From the NCBI GenBank assembly GCA_030765535.1, contig JAVCCH010000129.1, forward strand, positions 1 through 47,788: 47,788 bases of DNA. The letters are read 5' to 3'. A program made the position numbers and the translations under genes. The notes beneath the pieces are model-generated. The model made no database searches. It saw nothing but the letters and a program-made list of their open reading frames with translations, and was not told where the DNA came from. This document shows positions 38,512-45,608 of the stretch, piece by piece (position 1 is the first letter of the stretch; each line of letters begins with the position of its first letter). Origin of the DNA: Candidatus Tenebribacter davisii. GTDB lineage: Bacteria; Cloacimonadota; Cloacimonadia; Cloacimonadales; TCS61.

Positions 38512-39411
38512 ATGAAATTTTATCAAAATAAAAAAAGTACAGAATTTAAAGTCGGACTATTTACAATACTTGCGATTGTTGTATTTGCTGCATCTTATAT
38601 GTGGTTTACTGAAATCTTGCATAATAAGGATATGACTGTCATAAAAGTTAAATTCCAAAATGCCGGGAATATTGAAGTTGGAAGTAGTGTAAGTGTGAAT
38701 GGAGTAAAGAAGGGACGGGTTAAGAAGATTCAAGTTGCTCAAGATGGTGTTGTTTTAGAACTCCAGGTAAAAATAGATTTCCCATTAAAGGATGGTACCC
38801 AATTTTCTGTAATTGAATCTAATCTTATGGGTGATGTGCAGGTAGAGATCATTCCATCCCCATCAGGCAAAGATATTAATATTGCTCAGACCCAAATCGG
38901 TGAGAAAAGGTATGGACTCATGAAGCTGGTTTCAGAGTTAAGCAGCGTTGTAGTAGAATTTCAAACAATAATGAATAGAATTGCCGGGGATGGAAATATT
39001 GTGATGCGGATAGATTCAGTACTTGATACTACACAAGTAGTTATGAATAAGATCAATAATAATTTAGATAATAATGCAGAAGATTTCGAGAAACTTATTA
39101 GCAATGCAAGTCAACTTACTGTTAAGCTGAATACACTAGTTACAGCTAATGAAAAAAATATCTCTAATTCGATGGAAAAATCTTCAGAGGTGATCACTTC
39201 TATCAACTCTACTTTGAATGATATCCAAAAAACTTCAGGAAGTATACGAAATTTAACTAACAAAATACAAAGTGAAAATAGTAGTTTGAATAGATTAATA
39301 AGTGATGATGTATTATACAAGAATCTCTTACGATCGTCAGCAAGGATGGATTCATTATTACAAGATATCAAGAAAAATCCTAAAAGATATTTCAATATCA
39401 AAATTCTTTAG
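38512..39411 (+). CDS. MCE-domain (MlaD-like) lipid-binding protein
   Basis: 299 residues: a membrane anchor (residues ~13-31), one MCE domain (about 38-125; VKFQNAGNIEVGSSVSVNGVKKGRVKKI, then SNLMGDVQVEII) and a ~150-residue helical, Asn/Ser-rich tail (about 140-290) predicted to be coiled coil. MCE proteins form hexameric rings or tunnels that carry lipid through the periplasm. It starts nine bases after mlaF, with AAGGAA upstream, and the outer-membrane protein gene follows nine bases after its stop, suggesting one functional unit. Confidence 0.9.
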   Translation: MKFYQNKKSTEFKVGLFTILAIVVFAASYMWFTEILHNKDMTVIKVKFQNAGNIEVGSSVSVNGVKKGRVKKIQVAQDGVVLELQVKIDFPLKDGTQFSVIESNLMGDVQVEIIPSPSGKDINIAQTQIGEKRYGLMKLVSELSSVVVEFQTIMNRIAGDGNIVMRIDSVLDTTQVVMNKINNNLDNNAEDFEKLISNASQLTVKLNTLVTANEKNISNSMEKSSEVITSINSTLNDIQKTSGSIRNLTNKIQSENSSLNRLISDDVLYKNLLRSSARMDSLLQDIKKNPKRYFNIKIL

Positions 39412-39420
39412 GGAGAATTT

Positions 39421-42400
39421 ATGAAAAAAAACATTTTTGCGATCTTGTTAACTCTCATTTCATTGCAGTTACTTGCGTATAATTTCGGTAAAAATAAAAT
39501 TCAGAATTCTAAGATCAAGTGGGAAAAAATAGAATCACTTCATTTCGATATTTATTATCCTAACCAGAATGAAGAATTTGGTAAACTTGCCGTTCTTATT
39601 GCTGAAGAAGCATATTATCATATTAAAGAAGATTTTAAACAACCCGTAATGCATAGAATTCCAATAATACTGTATAAATCACACGATGATTTTGAAGCTA
39701 CAAATGTAATAAGTTCACTTTTAGGGGAAGGAGTGGGAGGTTTTACAGAAACATCTCATAATAAGGTTGCAGTTCCATTTGATGGCGATTATAAAAAAAT
39801 GGAAGAGACTCTTACCCACGAACTTACACATGCTTATGTTAATGAAATAAATAATAATAGAAGTAAATTGATCACAATGAATAATCTGCCATTCTGGTTT
39901 CAAGAAGGATTACCGGAATTTGAATCGATCAATGGTAAATCAGTTTATAACAATATGTTTGTAATTGACCTGTTGATAAATGACAGGATCGGCAATCTGG
40001 AAATGATCGGTGGCTACTATGCTTACAGATTGGGTGAATCATTTCTCTGCTATATAGAAGAAGAATATGATCGTAATAAAGTGATGGAATTATTCTATGC
40101 TGTAAGGTATAATAAAAATACTGATGCTGCTTTTAAAAAGGTTTTTGGAGAAGAATTTGAATATGTTCAACTTCGGTGGAAAAACTTTCTAAAAAGAAAA
40201 TACTATCCACAATTTGCAGCTTTTGATATCCCAAACGAAACATTCTCCAGAATGACAGAACATAATAAAGATGGATCATCACTTAATTATGCACCCAGAT
40301 TTTCTCCCGATGGAAATAGTTATATCTACTTTTCTAATAGAAATTTGAAAACTGATATATGGCGGGGTTCCGTTCTGGGACTAACTAAGAATAAAAAGAT
40401 ATTAAGTGGTGAATCAACTGGAGATTATGAAGAATTCCATTATTTACGTAATAATTTAGCCTGGTTTCCAGACGGTAAAAATTATGCATTAGTATCTAAA
40501 ACCTCATTTGGAGATAAAATCTATATTATAGATCATAAAACTGGTAAAGCTGTTTCCAATATGGAATTTACAGAGTTTGATGCGATCTTTGAAATGGATA
40601 TTTCAAATGATGGAACTAAAATAGTATTTTCCGGTCAGAAAAAATTAAAATGTGATATCTATACCTATGATCTTATCACACAAGAGATTATAGCAATAAC
40701 TGATGATCAATATTTAGATAGTCAGCCCCATTGGTCTCCTGATGATCAAAAGATCGTTTTTACTTCTGAAAGAACTCTTAATCCGGAAGCTAAAGCTGTA
40801 CAGATCTTCAGCAAACTAAAATCAGATATTTTTTATTATGATCTTCAACTGGAAAAATTCTTTCAGGTAACAAATGATCCACAAAATAACAACTTTCCAA
40901 TTTGGGATAAAACAGGTGAGAGGATAATTTTCGTTAGTGAATCTGAATTTACATTAAATTGTGATGTGATTGAAATAGCTTCAGGAATGAGAGCGACGAT
41001 AACAAATGTGCACGGTGGCATATTTGCACCGGATATTTCCTTGGATAATAACGAACTAATATTTTCCGTCTTTTTCAATGGAGGTTGGGATGTATATAAT
41101 TTAACAAATCCACTGGAGAATTTAGAATATATACAAGGTACATTACCAAATGAATATAATTTTATTGATGATTTTTATGAAATATTCAAGTTAGATCGTT
41201 ATCAAGTATTCGGAAAACAGAATAAGAAATTTTTGAAGGAATTACCGGAATATTCTCATAATGTTACAAAAATTGACTTCAGAAATTTCGCACATACAGA
41301 TAGTTTGAATAAAGCATACAATCGAGATCTGGATAAAAGACCAACTGAGAATAGAGAACCTTTGAGTTCTCCTTATAAACCAAAATTTGCCTTAGATTAT
41401 CTTTGGGGAGGAGCTGCTTATTCCCCTTCTAGCGGAACATATGCTCAATTGCAGTTTGGTCTTTCTGATTTGATGGGAAATCATGCAATTGGAGTGCAAC
41501 TGGGTATTGCTGGTGACTTGAGCTCATCAGATATTGTGCTTACTTATATGAATTTAAAAGGCAGGATAGATCATGGGTATGGAGGCTTTTATCTGAGTGA
41601 TGAATGGATTTACCAGATTTTGAATGAGGTTGGAGATTCTGATTATATGAGAGAGCGGGAATATCGTTTTGGCGCTTATTCCATACTCCGTTATCCCTTT
41701 AATAAATTTTGGAGATTAGATCTTGAAAATATCTTTTCTACTGAGATCATAAAAAGAGACTGGTGGGATGGGAATGATTGGAAGCTGGAATATCTTGAGC
41801 CTGATTTTGCTGAATACTATGATCTGAAGACTGATGAATCCGAATATATATATGCACCTCAATTCACGTTAGTGCATGATAATGCGATCTATGGTAGTGT
41901 GGGACCAATCTCCGGGTCACGTAAAGCTCTTCTCCTTAATCACAGTTTTTCTACAGAGAAGGATTACACAATTGTTTTTGCAGATCTAAGAAAATACTAT
42001 TTCTTTGAAAAAAGATATGCTCTTGCCTTTAGATTAAGCGGAGGTACGATCCAGGGAGATACAAATCAAAAATTCACAATGGATTATTATAATGGAGTAC
42101 GAGGACTGACAGAAGATTATTATGGCAGCAATAAATTCCAGTTTTCAGCTGAACTAAGGTATCCATTTATTGATCATCTGCAAATGTCATTTCCTTTCCC
42201 CTTATACTTTTATCAGATACGTGGAAGTGCATTTATCGATGCAGGAAGTATATGGGATAATGATGATAATTTAAAATTAGTTGAGAATGAAAAATTAGAG
42301 GATTTAAAACTCTCTGTAGGATTCGGTCCCAGGCTGAACTTGGGGTATTTCGTTGTAAAATTTGATGTCGCCTGGAATACTGATCTGGAAAATTTTAGTA

Positions 42401-42438
42401 AACCGACTTATTTTATAAGTTTAACACCAGATTTTTAG
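39421..42438 (+). CDS. Outer-membrane protein fusing a gluzincin protease domain, a PD40/TolB-like propeller and a beta-barrel
   Basis: 1005 residues with a signal peptide (MKKNIFAILLTLISLQLLA). Residues ~25-265 resemble a peptidase-MA gluzincin: the zinc motif is H133-E-L-T-H137 with the likely third ligand E162 in WFQEGLPEF. Residues ~285-600 hold about six PD40/WD40-like blades (YAPRFSPDGNSYIYFSNR, HWSPDDQKIVFTSE, IWDKTGERIIFVS). From ~655 to the end, alternating strands with an Omp85/surface-antigen look (NGVRGLTEDYYGSNKFQFSA, ELRYPFIDHLQMSFP) end in a C-terminal Phe (ISLTPDF), as in outer-membrane barrels. I infer a barrel-anchored protease facing periplasm or surface. Its place after the MCE gene suggests envelope lipid or protein maintenance; this is unproven. 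Confidence 0.82.
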   Translation: MKKNIFAILLTLISLQLLAYNFGKNKIQNSKIKWEKIESLHFDIYYPNQNEEFGKLAVLIAEEAYYHIKEDFKQPVMHRIPIILYKSHDDFEATNVISSLLGEGVGGFTETSHNKVAVPFDGDYKKMEETLTHELTHAYVNEINNNRSKLITMNNLPFWFQEGLPEFESINGKSVYNNMFVIDLLINDRIGNLEMIGGYYAYRLGESFLCYIEEEYDRNKVMELFYAVRYNKNTDAAFKKVFGEEFEYVQLRWKNFLKRKYYPQFAAFDIPNETFSRMTEHNKDGSSLNYAPRFSPDGNSYIYFSNRNLKTDIWRGSVLGLTKNKKILSGESTGDYEEFHYLRNNLAWFPDGKNYALVSKTSFGDKIYIIDHKTGKAVSNMEFTEFDAIFEMDISNDGTKIVFSGQKKLKCDIYTYDLITQEIIAITDDQYLDSQPHWSPDDQKIVFTSERTLNPEAKAVQIFSKLKSDIFYYDLQLEKFFQVTNDPQNNNFPIWDKTGERIIFVSESEFTLNCDVIEIASGMRATITNVHGGIFAPDISLDNNELIFSVFFNGGWDVYNLTNPLENLEYIQGTLPNEYNFIDDFYEIFKLDRYQVFGKQNKKFLKELPEYSHNVTKIDFRNFAHTDSLNKAYNRDLDKRPTENREPLSSPYKPKFALDYLWGGAAYSPSSGTYAQLQFGLSDLMGNHAIGVQLGIAGDLSSSDIVLTYMNLKGRIDHGYGGFYLSDEWIYQILNEVGDSDYMREREYRFGAYSILRYPFNKFWRLDLENIFSTEIIKRDWWDGNDWKLEYLEPDFAEYYDLKTDESEYIYAPQFTLVHDNAIYGSVGPISGSRKALLLNHSFSTEKDYTIVFADLRKYYFFEKRYALAFRLSGGTIQGDTNQKFTMDYYNGVRGLTEDYYGSNKFQFSAELRYPFIDHLQMSFPFPLYFYQIRGSAFIDAGSIWDNDDNLKLVENEKLEDLKLSVGFGPRLNLGYFVVKFDVAWNTDLENFSKPTYFISLTPDF

Positions 42439-42477
42439 AGTAATTAGAATAGCATAACTAGTTATTATGTGCCATTA

Positions 42478-42921
42478 TTAATCTTTATCTATTAGCTTAC
42501 ATTCATCAAGAATAACATGTATTTCAGAGATATGTCGGATTTTGCCAACAAAATAGATTTCATGTCCTTTATTCAAAGAGGATGCAGGACCATCTTCATC
42601 AAACCAAGCAGATATTTCATTCATTTTAATTGATATTTTTCCATAAGGAAAGCTACCCATGTCTTCAATAATACCTTTATATTTTATGTATTTCTCATAG
42701 TACAATTTTTCAGCTAACTGCTGTGCTTGATAATCATTATCAATCTTATTATATCAAATAATAAGTTCTCCTGGAGTAATCTCAATAATTTCTTTATTAT
42801 CACTACTATCACTAGTTATATAATCGTATAATATTGGTAATGAAAAAGTTAGAAATGCACCGATCACAGCACCAATAATTGCCGCCAGAATTGTTATTTT
42901 AATAGAAATATCTATTTTCAT
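42478..42921 (-). pseudogene. Membrane-anchored OB-fold (tRNA_anti-like) gene interrupted by an in-frame TGA
   Basis: From the ATG at 42921, with AAAGGAG ten bases upstream, the frame runs 55 codons, meets TGA (42756-42754), then continues in the same frame to a stop at 42480-42478, 147 codon positions in all. Residues 1-55 have a membrane anchor (ITILAAIIGAVIGAFLTFSL) and EIIEITPGELII. Beyond the TGA, YNKIDNDYQAQQLAEKLYYE, IKYKGIIEDMG and VILDECKLID fit the tRNA_anti-like OB-fold family, whose members often carry an N-terminal anchor followed by a comparable linker. I read it as a nonsense-mutated gene; programmed readthrough is the alternative. A TTG inside (42705) could restart translation of the OB fold alone. 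Confidence 0.7.
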
Positions 42922-42983
42922 TCTTTTATTTCTCCTTTATCGGAAAATAAGTGATTAACAATAACTTCACTCAAATAATTCAT
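42918..42983 (-). CDS. 21-codon micro-ORF coupled to the OB-fold gene
   Basis: On the minus strand, AAGGAG lies about six bases before an ATG at 42983. The frame encodes MNYLSEVIVNHLFSDKGEIKE and stops with TGA at 42920-42918, which overlaps the ATG of the OB-fold gene as ATGA. A good Shine-Dalgarno site, correct spacing and a four-base stop-start overlap are the hallmarks of a translated coupled cistron. I do not recognise the peptide; it has no membrane segment and no runs of one amino acid typical of attenuation leaders. It may be a leader that delivers ribosomes to the next gene. Confidence 0.5.
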   Translation of the reverse strand: MNYLSEVIVNHLFSDKGEIKE

Positions 42984-43044
42984 TTTTAACTCCTTGTCAA
43001 AAATGAACCTGCGAAATTGATGATAATTGTCAACTACAAAGTAA

Positions 43045-43593
43045 TTAACTGGGATTCTCTACCCGTTTCGGTGATAGCACTTGAAATGCTTCCCGGCAAT
43101 CACTGTTTTTACCGTCACGCCGTGAACTTACATTGTAGAAGTTGATAACGATTTCTGGAAAGAAGTCTTCCAGAACAGAAACAATCCCTTTGGCAAAGGT
43201 ACGGCAATAAATTGCACAAACATCTTCATGACATTGTTCTGCCAGCTTTTCTGCTTCAATTGTAAGGCAGTTTTTATAAAATTTTGTCTCCAGAAATACA
43301 GTGTTACCTTCAATGAAAACATCAGGCATATTGCCGCCACGATCTGCAAAATAACCATGAATAAATTTACGAACTCCTATCACAGGATTTAATCTGAAAG
43401 CTTCAATATTGAATTTATCTTCTTTTATAAGTCTTGTAATCCTTTCCATTCCAACTGCATAGCCGGAATAATAATTATTCTTCTGAATTGCCCGGAAAGC
43501 AACATTGCCAAATTTCTTAAGTAGAAGTGCAAAATCATTCAACTCTTCAACTCTTGTTTGAATACTGAGGTTATTGATTCCTTTATCGTTCAT
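43045..43593 (-). CDS. Conserved-looking orphan protein, possibly with a V4R-like C-terminus
   Basis: 182 residues with no signal peptide or membrane helix. GGAG lies six bases before the ATG and codon use looks ordinary, so the gene is probably real. The C-terminal half contains spaced cysteines and histidine (EQCHEDVCAIYCRTF, GIVSVLEDFF, NSDCREAFQVL). The pattern of a helix followed by a strand and a final '..dC.f.v' resembles 4-vinyl-reductase (V4R) small-molecule-binding domains, but the similarity is weak. No confident family or function can be given. It lies upstream of the micro-ORF and OB-fold gene on the same strand, separated by about 60 bases that include TTGACA (43033-43028). Confidence 0.6.
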   Translation of the reverse strand: MNDKGINNLSIQTRVEELNDFALLLKKFGNVAFRAIQKNNYYSGYAVGMERITRLIKEDKFNIEAFRLNPVIGVRKFIHGYFADRGGNMPDVFIEGNTVFLETKFYKNCLTIEAEKLAEQCHEDVCAIYCRTFAKGIVSVLEDFFPEIVINFYNVSSRRDGKNSDCREAFQVLSPKRVENPS

Positions 43594-43635
43594 TTATTCT
43601 CCTTAAATTAATTGTTCGTGTCTTTACCCTTCGTC

Positions 43636-43678
43636 TTTCGACTACGCTCAGGATGACACAAGCTCAGAATAACAGACA
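43636..43678. repeat. Dispersed REP-like repeat, downstream side of the GIY-YIG gene
   Basis: TTTCGACTACGCTCAGGATGACA (43636-43658) is immediately followed by a diverged second unit, AGCTCAGAATAACAGACA (43661-43678). The same core appears at 44135-44159. A further GGATGACAGGATA lies at about 43723. Confidence 0.7.
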
Positions 43679-43762
43679 AATTAATTAATATTACTTTTCT
43701 AATAATTTTCTTAAATTCTTTCTAGGATGACAGGATACGTTTTAATATCATAGTTCCAAATT

Positions 43763-43790
43763 TGTCATGGTGAGCGGAGTCGAACCATCA
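43763..43790. repeat. Inverted-orientation REP-like unit abutting the GIY-YIG stop
   Basis: TGTCATGGTGAGCGGAGTCGAA, continuing to 43790, is the opposite orientation of the flanking repeats with variant ends (CATGG for CATCC). It overlaps the last codon and stop of the GIY-YIG gene by a few bases. Confidence 0.65.
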
Positions 43791-44111
43791 GGTTTGGTTA
43801 ATATCAAAATTATTATAATGTATTTCATCCTGACATTCGGATAATTCATGTAATAAATCAAAATCTCCATTAATCAAGGCTTCTTTTTTTGCTCTTGTCC
43901 AAGCTTTGATCTTTCTTTCTGCTGAAATTGCATAATAAACTTTATTAAAGAATTCAGAGAATACTAATTCAACTGGAAGTCGCTTGGATGTATAACCTTT
44001 AACTAAACCACTTTGATGCTCACTCAGCCGTTTCCAAATATCAGAAGTTGAGCCAGTGTAATAACTCCCATCAGAACACTTTAAGATATAAACCCAATAA
44101 GTTTTTGGCAT
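43788..44111 (-). CDS. Single-domain GIY-YIG nuclease-family protein
   Basis: 107 residues, the stand-alone UPF0213/YhbQ-like type. The GIY motif is VYI (7-9) and the YIG motif is YTG (18-20); the conserved arginine is R28 and the metal-binding glutamate E65 (ISAERKIKAW), so the catalytic set looks complete. Such small proteins may act as structure-specific nucleases, but their cellular role is mostly unknown. The Shine-Dalgarno site is weak. REP-like repeats lie on both sides (43636-43790 and 44135-44175), one reaching into the stop codon. Confidence 0.88.
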   Translation of the reverse strand: MPKTYWVYILKCSDGSYYTGSTSDIWKRLSEHQSGLVKGYTSKRLPVELVFSEFFNKVYYAISAERKIKAWTRAKKEALINGDFDLLHELSECQDEIHYNNFDINQT

Positions 44112-44134
44112 AATTAATTTCTAACTATCCTTTG

Positions 44135-44175
44135 TCCTTCGACTTCGCTCAGGATGACACAAGCTTAGGATGACA
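44135..44175. repeat. Dispersed REP-like repeat, upstream side of the GIY-YIG gene
   Basis: TCCTTCGACTTCGCTCAGGATGACA occupies 44135-44159, followed by a partial second unit AAGCTTAGGATGACA (44161-44175). This two-unit arrangement mirrors that at 43636-43678. Confidence 0.7.
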
Positions 44176-44197
44176 TTCTTCTTGCTTTTCTTATGTT

Positions 44198-44230
44198 CCC
44201 CTCGCCTGCGACATCGGAGTAGGAGAGGGG
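44198..44230. repeat. GC-rich hairpin downstream of the phosphohexomutase gene
   Basis: CCCCTC-G-CCT (44198-44207) can pair with AGG-A-GAGGGG (44221-44230), nine pairs around one mismatch. Composition is far more GC-rich than its surroundings, and it directly adjoins the REP-like units; no T tract follows on either strand, so it looks like another dispersed element rather than a plain terminator. Confidence 0.5.
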
Positions 44231-44244
44231 ACAGCAGGGGTGAG

Positions 44245-45588
44245 CTATCCTACTAACTTCCTAATCGTTTCTTCACAAATCTGTTCAGATTTCTCTGCTG
44301 TTTCACTTTCCACATAAACCCGGATGATCGGTTCAGTACCACTTTTACGAATATGGATCCAGAATTTATCTCCCAGGATTTTTATACCGTCTGTTGTATC
44401 GAGTTTATAATCTGCAAAGATTGCTGGTACTTTTGTCATAATATTATCTAATTCTGCAGGATCAACTTTGATCTTGTTTTTAGCGAAATAGTAATGCGGT
44501 ATTTCTGCAGCAAGTTTACTTATCGGTTCATTGCGTTCTGCCAGATAACCTAGTATAATTGCCATGCCAGCAGGAGCATCACGAGTGTAATGAACTTCCG
44601 GGCAGATTATGCCACCGTTACCTTCACCGCCAACCGGACTTTGTAGTTCCATCATTTTCTTACCAACGTTGATCTCACCAACTTTAGTACGATGAACTTC
44701 TACGCCAAATTCTGTTGCAATATCTTCCGATGCCATGGAGGAAGAAAGGTTAGTAACAATATCACCTTTGGTTTTAGATAGAATGAATTTTTCTGCCAAC
44801 AGTAAACTGAATTCTTCACCGATGCATTTTCCTGTTTCATCTACAACGGATAGTCTGTCAACATCGGGGTCAGTGGCAAAGCCGATATCGGCTTTATGAG
44901 CTGCGACGGATATTTCTAGATCTCTTAAATTTTTATTCAATGGCTCAGGAACATGAGCAAATATACCGGTTGGGTCACAATTTAATTCAATAACTTCGCA
45001 GCCCAGATCGCGCAGAAGCAGCGGAGCGATCACGCCACCGGCACCATTCACGCAGTCAATTACAACTTTGAATTTCTTAGCTTTGATCTTTTCCACATCC
45101 AAATAAGGGATCTGTAGCACTTTTTCAATATGACGTTTACTGCCATCCGGATCGGAAGTTATCTTTCCAATTCTATCCCAACCAACATAATCAACAGGTT
45201 TATCCAGAGAATTGATGAAAGTATCGGCATTTTCAGGGAAGAGGAACATTCCATTTTCGCCTACGAATTTCATAGCATTCCATTCTGCCGGATTATGAGA
45301 AGCTGTAATGGAAATCCCACCGTTTGCATCACTTTCTTCTACTGACAGTAAAACTGTTGGAGTAGATACAATGCCCAAATCAACAACATCGCATCCAACG
45401 GACATTAACCCTGCTGTAACTGCATTGAACATAGCTGGTCCTGTTACGCGGGAATCACGACCAACAATAATTTTTCCTCGTTTACTGAAAATTCCAAAAT
45501 GTGCAGCATATTTCATTGCAATTTCGGGAGTGAGTGTATCGCCATAAATTCCCCGTACACCCGAAACACTAACCATTAATTTACTCAT
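44245..45588 (-). CDS. Phosphoglucosamine/phosphomannomutase family enzyme
   Basis: 447 residues with all alpha-D-phosphohexomutase motifs: N-terminal FGVRG-like SVSGVRGIYGD, the phosphoserine loop TASHNP (S97), the metal loop ATDPDVDRLS, the sugar loop GEGNGGII and the phosphate loop RKSGTEPIIRVY. Such enzymes move phosphate between C1 and C6 of hexoses; the GlmM form feeds UDP-GlcNAc for peptidoglycan and lipid A, while the ManB form feeds mannose or glucose polymers. Which of these applies cannot be settled from sequence reading, so no symbol is given. GGGAG precedes the ATG. It starts 20 bases after the helicase-nuclease gene stop, likely in one operon. Confidence 0.92.
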   Translation of the reverse strand: MSKLMVSVSGVRGIYGDTLTPEIAMKYAAHFGIFSKRGKIIVGRDSRVTGPAMFNAVTAGLMSVGCDVVDLGIVSTPTVLLSVEESDANGGISITASHNPAEWNAMKFVGENGMFLFPENADTFINSLDKPVDYVGWDRIGKITSDPDGSKRHIEKVLQIPYLDVEKIKAKKFKVVIDCVNGAGGVIAPLLLRDLGCEVIELNCDPTGIFAHVPEPLNKNLRDLEISVAAHKADIGFATDPDVDRLSVVDETGKCIGEEFSLLLAEKFILSKTKGDIVTNLSSSMASEDIATEFGVEVHRTKVGEINVGKKMMELQSPVGGEGNGGIICPEVHYTRDAPAGMAIILGYLAERNEPISKLAAEIPHYYFAKNKIKVDPAELDNIMTKVPAIFADYKLDTTDGIKILGDKFWIHIRKSGTEPIIRVYVESETAEKSEQICEETIRKLVG

Positions 45589-45608
45589 AATTTATTTCTC
45601 CCAGTTTA

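Noticed and set aside
42478-42921. Genetic-code change (TGA as Trp or Gly) to explain the interrupted OB-fold gene
   Set aside because: TGA is the normal stop of several intact genes here, including the EndoQ-like gene, yebC, ruvA, rsmB and mtaB, whose proteins end at the expected length.
43763-43800. Minus-strand GGTTCGACTCC looks like a tRNA T-arm
   Set aside because: No acceptor stem, anticodon arm or CCA end can be built around it; the sequence is a unit of the dispersed CGGAGTCGAA...CATGACA repeat.
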